Positions 49,608-53,133 of a DNA stretch of 53,133 nt are shown here, piece after piece. The notes under the pieces are model-generated. The model had not been told where the DNA came from. It saw only the letters and a program-made list of their open reading frames with translations, and did no database searches. The position numbers and the translations under genes were made by a program. The DNA lies in NCBI GenBank assembly GCA_910575265.1, contig CAJTEA010000016.1, forward strand, positions 1 through 53,133, read 5' to 3'. This DNA is from Oscillospiraceae bacterium. Lineage in GTDB: Bacteria; Bacillota; Clostridia; Oscillospirales; Oscillospiraceae. The number at the start of each line of letters is the position of its first letter. Position 1 is the stretch's first letter.

Positions 49608-49938
49608 AGGATGGAGCCGTCCAACCGCAGGATTTTTCTTGCGTATTTCCCTGAAAAAGGGTATACTGGTCCTGCGGTGTGGACGCTGTCCATTGTGTAG
49701 GTGGTCGGTTCACCTGCGCAGGTGCAGAGGAACGGCAATTCCTTTGCACTGCCGTATTTTGTTTTCGGTGTTTGCAGGTACGCACTCTGGATTTGGTAAA
49801 TTTTGCTTTGTCTTTAATACAACATCCCCTTTCTGTCCACGGCCTCTGAGGCCTTATTTTGCCCGGGATATGATTGGAAAAAGAACAAGGACAAGTCCGT
49901 TTCTCCTTGATTTTCAAGGGGTTTCCGGATTTGTCCTT
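49608..49938 (-). other. structured 5' leader of the helicase operon
   Basis: About 330 nt without a credible gene. Hairpins on the minus strand: AAGGACAAATCCG/CGGACTTGTCCTT (49938-49887) enclosing CCTTGA/TCAAGG, the palindrome CACCTGCGCAGGTG at about 49710-49723, and CCGCAGGA/TCCTGCGG (about 49680-49625). A minimal ORF ATG-TTG-TAT-TAA sits in an AAAGGGG context at about 49825. The outermost hairpin lies directly at the element end. Confidence 0.55.
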
Positions 49939-49957
49939 ATTATAACATATGGGCACC
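49939..49957 (-). promoter_or_regulatory. right half of the recombined att site with a stranded -10 (TATAAT)
   Basis: Minus strand TATAAT (plus 49939-49944) is preceded by CCCATATGT up to the CACC shared with the integrase (49954-49957). In the present order the expected -35 position is inside the integrase fragment and is poor. Joined to 86-99 it gives TTGACA-N17-TATAAT. The two halves make ACATAAGGGTGCCCATATGT, symmetric about TG in 8 of 9 flanking pairs. Confidence 0.65.
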
Positions 49958-50397
49958 TGTTCGCCACCATGTCCCTGGAGCATGGAATGGATATCAAAAC
50001 TCTCTCCACGGTGATTGGTCACGTTTCCAGCAGCACTACGCTGAACATCTACGCCCATGTCACGGACGAGATGCGGCAGACGGCGGCACGCAAGATCGAC
50101 CAAGGGATTGGCAGGGTTGAGCCTCAAATGGGGAAACAGTCAGCACCACGAAAACCCACTCCCAGCACCTTCCAGCCTTACAAGGGTAAACGTCGCAAGC
50201 CAGGCACCGGATGCGTCACACAGATCAATGACCACCTGTGGGAGGGCCGCTACTCCCCCGTCTGGCCTGACGGCAAAAAGCATCCCCGCAACGTCTACGC
50301 CAAGACCAGAGAGGACTGTGAGCGGTTGCTGGCGGAGATGATCCTCCAGATGAAAGTGGAGATCGCCGCTGAAAAGGAGCGGTTGAACGCAAACTAA
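49954..50397 (+). pseudogene. tyrosine integrase, C-terminal part
   Basis: 147 residues from the shared His codon: HLFATMSLEHGMDIKTLSTVIGHVSSSTTLNIYAHVTDEM. It carries the second catalytic His (IGH) and the Tyr nucleophile (NIYAHVT). A C-terminal AP2-like DNA-binding domain follows (GCVTQINDHLWEGRYSPVWPDGKKHPRNVYAKTREDC) that resembles the arm domain of ICE integrases. There is no start codon or ribosome site at the break; the frame simply enters from element DNA. It completes the fragment at 1-1074 exactly (HDLRH + LFATM). A terminator follows at 50405. Confidence 0.92.
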
Positions 50398-50404
50398 CAA
50401 AACG

Positions 50405-50442
50405 AACGGCTCACCGAACAGAATATCTCTCGGTGAGCCGTT
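50405..50442 (+). terminator. terminator of the integrase
   Basis: AACGGCTCACCGA (50405-50417) pairs perfectly with TCGGTGAGCCGTT (50430-50442), followed by TGTCTCTG; 8 bp after the stop. Confidence 0.75.
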
Positions 50443-50470
50443 TGTCTCTGTCTGCGGCTGGTTATGCCAG

Positions 50471-50977
50471 TCAAATCGTGCGTTCGGTTACGGTAACTTG
50501 AGTAATCACATCCCGTAGGCGATCATCGCCAACCATATACTCCAGAACCTCATCGGCAGTATCGCACCACATTCCTGTTTGAGCAAGAACTTCTGCGGAG
50601 CCTGCCTGTGCAATTACCATACGCGATTTCTGGCCTGGGGCAGGACATACAGTTCCATAGCAACAATAAGAAATACCCTTCCAGTCAAATTGAATCTCGC
50701 TGCCGCATTTCATACTCCACTTGAAGTCGCTGATTGTTTTAAACCGATATGCTTCCGGGTCATATTGTAAATTCATAAAGCGTAGTCCCTCCTGTTCATA
50801 TCGTTTGATTTCTGGGATATTCCCATCAAAATAGTTAATTGGCGGACTGGGGTCAGGTCTAAAAGTGGGGGGTATCCATCGAATAATATGATCGTGAGGA
50901 TTAGAATGAATTCCGTTTGGAACATGGACGGTCTCGTGCCTGATTAGAACCGCTCGCCCTATGGAATCATATTTCAC
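50471..50977 (-). CDS. uncharacterised 168-aa protein
   Basis: No domain recognised with certainty. MKYDSIGRAVLIRHETVHVPNGIHSNPHDHIIRWIPPTFRPDPSPPINYFDGNIPEIKRYEQEG has a His/Pro-rich N-terminus, then KTISDFKWSMKCGSEIQFDWKGISYCCYGT and AQTGMWCDTADEVLEYMVGDDRLRDVITQVTV. The DHIIRWIP... and 'length of a polymorphic-toxin immunity protein' resemble toxin-tail neighbours, but no toxin domain is seen. No strong ribosome site precedes the ATG, so it might be the 3' part of a longer gene extending towards 51040. Confidence 0.5.
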   Translation of the reverse strand: MKYDSIGRAVLIRHETVHVPNGIHSNPHDHIIRWIPPTFRPDPSPPINYFDGNIPEIKRYEQEGLRFMNLQYDPEAYRFKTISDFKWSMKCGSEIQFDWKGISYCCYGTVCPAPGQKSRMVIAQAGSAEVLAQTGMWCDTADEVLEYMVGDDRLRDVITQVTVTERTI

Positions 50978-51040
50978 GGTTGCCCAGTATCCACCTTTTC
51001 GCGTTGAAATGAATACTCTTTGAATTGTATTAGCCGGCCC

Positions 51041-51869
51041 CTAGTAAATTGCGTCATTGGGTTTGTTCGGGTTTGGCCTCCACTGTCCTCCATAGGCACT
51101 GCCACCGCCTTTCAGCGGCACATCTATGAACGGACTGATTGTATCATAGAACGCCTGCGGTTGTCCACCAACTTTAAAAGCGTCTAAATTCTCTGCTTTG
51201 TATGACCTCTCGTAATTCATATACCGCCAGGAGCTGCGGTTATAGTCCACAAACACAACATCGCCCTGCATCTCCGGGAAGGGTGTATTGTAGCAAATTA
51301 TTTTTTCCGGTTTGATCCGCCGCAGCATCTCGTTGTAACCAGCCATGAACCACTCCTTCTGATCCTGCCGGTTATCATGGGGCTGACGCCATATAGGTGG
51401 ACACAGCAACGGTACTGCCAATCTCGATTCCCTCGAAGCAGAAAGCAAATGTGGATTCATCGCCCCAATTTACAGTAGGGATCACACGGATCCCTTTGGA
51501 TGCCCAATAAGCGCCGCACCAGCGGTTCCTGAACACGTTGTAAAGCTGCATGACAGGCGCCATTTCAAGATACATACTGAAATCGGGAGAGAGCACCGCC
51601 CGGTATCGGGACAGCTTTTCAATGTCGCTGTCCGGATTCTTCCAGACTCGCTCAAAACGGTAATCGTACAGAAAGAAGTGAACCATACGGTCAATGTGAT
51701 TTTGGTCCTCCAGGTTGGTCTTATCAAAGCCAATCAGTAGTAAGTCGTCAAAATCTCCCAGCCTTGGTTGAAATTTTGGGATAACGGGAATTTTCAGTTT
51801 TCCTTTTCCAGGGAATTGGTTTCGCAGCAGAATTTGGCTGGTGCGGTAGTTGTAGTTTTCTTCTGTCAT
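51041..51869 (-). pseudogene. DUF4417-family protein with a frameshift
   Basis: The first part (MTEENYNYRTSQILLRNQFP..., FRNRWCGAYWASKGIRVIPTVNWGDESTFAFCFEGIEIGSTVAVSTYM) and the second part (HDNRQDQKEWFMAGYNEMLRRIKPEKIICYNTPFPEMQGDVVFVDY...) are consecutive pieces of one DUF4417 protein in different frames. They join at about 51380-51390 in a CAGCCCC run, where one base is extra. The C-terminus is Gly/Asn-rich (KGGGSAYGGQWRPNPNKP). DUF4417 proteins are phage/ICE cargo of unknown function. The 5' side abuts the recombinase tail at about 51.95 kb head to head. A sequencing error cannot be excluded. Confidence 0.8.
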
Positions 51870-51978
51870 GTCAGAGTGTAAATGGTAAGATAGAGTATAC
51901 CAATTTTCGCCACTGAAAGGATACCAAACGTTGTCATCGCCAGTGATAAAATGTAAACAGGCCGCGCTGGAAGTCTCC

Positions 51979-52959
51979 ATGACGGAGTGGCAGAAGTTGA
52001 TTGACAACTGGAACGCCGACCGGGTGAAAATGGCGGAGTTTATCGACCTTGCCAAACGGTACACTGATTTCTCAGAACTGACCACGCCTATGCTCAATGA
52101 GTTTATCGAGAAAATCGTTGTTCACGAGGGCGAGGGCCGGGGCAAACAGCGCCGCCAGCGATTGGATTTTTACTTCAATTTTATCGGCGCGTTTGAGGTT
52201 CCCGCTGACGTTGTAACCCCTATGGAGCAGGAGGCGGAACGCCGCCAGCAGGAGGAACAGGCCGAGAAAGAGGAACACTCCAAGGCACTCGCCCAGGCCC
52301 GCTATGAGAAGCGCAAGCAGGAGCGCCGGGAGTTTACCGCCAGGAAGCGGGCGGGCCTGTTGACCCCGGAGGAACAGGTGGAGGAAGAACGGCGGTTAGA
52401 GCGTAACCGGGCCTATCAAAAGAAACAGCGCGACAAGAAAAAGGCCACTCAACCGGAGAAGCCCCGCAAGTGGACATTGGAGGAACTTGCCAAGCTGAAC
52501 AAGGCCGGAGCCGACCTCACCCCGGAGGAAGGGTCACGGCTTGCCGCCTACAAGCAGAGGAAAACGGAGGCGGTGAAGCGGTACAGGGAGAAGCAGAAAG
52601 CCGCACAGCCCCCGAAGCCCCAGCAGCGGACACTGAAAGAACTTGCTGAGTGTGCCGAGGCGGGTTTGCCCCTCACCCCGGAAGAAGCGGAACGACTGGA
52701 AGCCCACCGCAATCGGAAAAAAGAGGCTTTGCAGGATTTGAAAGCCCGCGCTGAAACTGACCCGGCAGCGGCGGCAGAGTTGGCGCAACAGAGAGCACAG
52801 CAGTCAGAAGCGGTGAAGAAGTCCCGCCAGAAGATGTATGCGGATGCCGCCGCCGGAGATCCCGAAGCCCAAGCCCAGTATGAGCGCCATCTTGCCGCAA
52901 GGCGGGAGAACTACCACAGGAAGAAACAGGCAGAGGCCAAAGCCGCCCAAGCCAGCTAA
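51979..52959 (+). pseudogene. serine recombinase C-terminal tail (DUF4368 type)
   Basis: From MTEWQKLIDNWNADRVKMAEFIDLAKRYTDFSELTTPMLNEFIEKIVVHEGEGRGKQRRQRLDFYFNFIGAFEVP, the DUF4368 end of a TndX-like large serine recombinase. About 240 residues of Lys/Glu/Arg-rich coiled tail follow (EEQAEKEEHSKALAQARYEKRKQERREFTARKRAGLLTPEE). The catalytic, recombinase and zinc-ribbon domains are missing; similarity stops at about 51945. The frame is open and ends at a terminator. It marks the edge of a fourth recombinase-bearing element. Confidence 0.85.
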
Positions 52960-52970
52960 AGCGGATACAG

Positions 52971-53006
52971 AAAACGCCAGGGACAATGATAGTCCGTGGC
53001 GTTTTC
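52971..53006 (+). terminator. terminator after the recombinase tail
   Basis: AAAACGCCAGGGAC pairs with GTCCGTGGCGTTTT across AATGATA (one bulge), ending in TTTTC. Confidence 0.8.
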
Positions 53007-53121
53007 ATCGTTACTGGAGACCCCATAAAAATCCGTGTAAACGACAAACTCTGACAGAATAAAAAGGATCGACTCAGTCAAGAATGGAAATAACAACCAA
53101 TTCAAGAAGGAGTCGAAGAAA

Positions 53122-53133
53122 ATGAACGCAGCA
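53122..53133 (+). CDS. gene start cut by the window edge
   Basis: ATG at 53122 (Met-Asn-Ala-Ala) with AAGGAG 9 nt upstream. Only four codons are visible, so the product cannot be named. Confidence 0.5.

Noticed and set aside
49514-49738. T-box or known riboswitch in the helicase leader
   Set aside because: No T-box antiterminator motif (AGGGTGGNACCGCG) or other riboswitch core was recognised; only the attenuator pairings are supported.
1-53133. CRISPR array or cas genes
   Set aside because: No regularly spaced repeats with unique spacers and no Cas-like protein were seen on either strand.

Overview
The window looks like accessory DNA from a gut-type Clostridia bacterium, most like the Oscillospiraceae (genus not resolvable). 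The signs are GC-rich genes with strong AGGAGG ribosome sites, Tn1549-like mobilization genes, DUF6809/DUF6870-type small proteins, and large serine recombinases with zinc ribbons. No housekeeping gene was recognised. The whole stretch is a mosaic of nested mobile elements and defence cargo.

Layout. (A) 1-4.1 kb: leftward excisionase/HTH/RHH/DUF6809/integrase module ending in the N-terminal two thirds of a second tyrosine integrase. (B) 4.5-10.2 kb: type III restriction-modification operon, then an unknown 298-aa protein paired with a 41-aa Lys/Ala-rich protein. (C) 10.5-12.0 kb: IS5-family insertion. (D) 12.0-16.3 kb: AAA ATPase + subtilase pair and a secreted CAP protein. (E) 16.8-21.1 kb: integrative module with a tRNA-Thr 3' fragment as attachment core, integrase, XRE repressor, divergent switch and excisionase-like genes. 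(F) 21.2-23.0 kb: structured RNA candidate, MerR regulator and a frameshifted lipoprotein. (G) 23.05-31.3 kb: four-gene type III-like system (SNF2 helicase, Mod, small alpha-helical protein, Res). (H) 31.5-34.3 kb: truncated ABC ATPase and a Bce-like two-component system with three identical operator boxes. (I) 34.4-38.8 kb: relaxase/MobC region interrupted by an AlbA/Schlafen-type gene. (J) 38.8-40.8 kb: recombinase fragment, a roughly 520-nt hairpin-rich region, and an attenuator with a 4-codon leader peptide. (K) 40.8-45.9 kb: three abutting large serine recombinases. (L) 46.0-49.9 kb: atypical radical-SAM enzyme, TNSSSSSF protein, XRE regulator and RecD-like helicase behind a long structured leader. 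(M) 49.95-53.1 kb: the missing C-terminal third of the first integrase, then a frameshifted DUF4417 protein and a serine-recombinase tail.

The central observation is that the integrase begun at 1074 (minus) stops being itself at 97-99, right after HDLRH. Its exact continuation starts at 49954 on the PLUS strand. Both breaks fall in the same CACC tetranucleotide. Joining the two non-integrase flanks through that tetranucleotide rebuilds a near-palindromic site whose outer parts form TTGACA-N17-TATAAT. In the rejoined state this promoter would drive the leader, helicase, XRE, TNSSSSSF, radical-SAM and possibly recombinase genes. This fits a serine-recombinase attP x attB event that inverted about 49.86 kb, splitting an integrase and a promoter at once. 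A multi-step rearrangement or an assembly chimera is the alternative.
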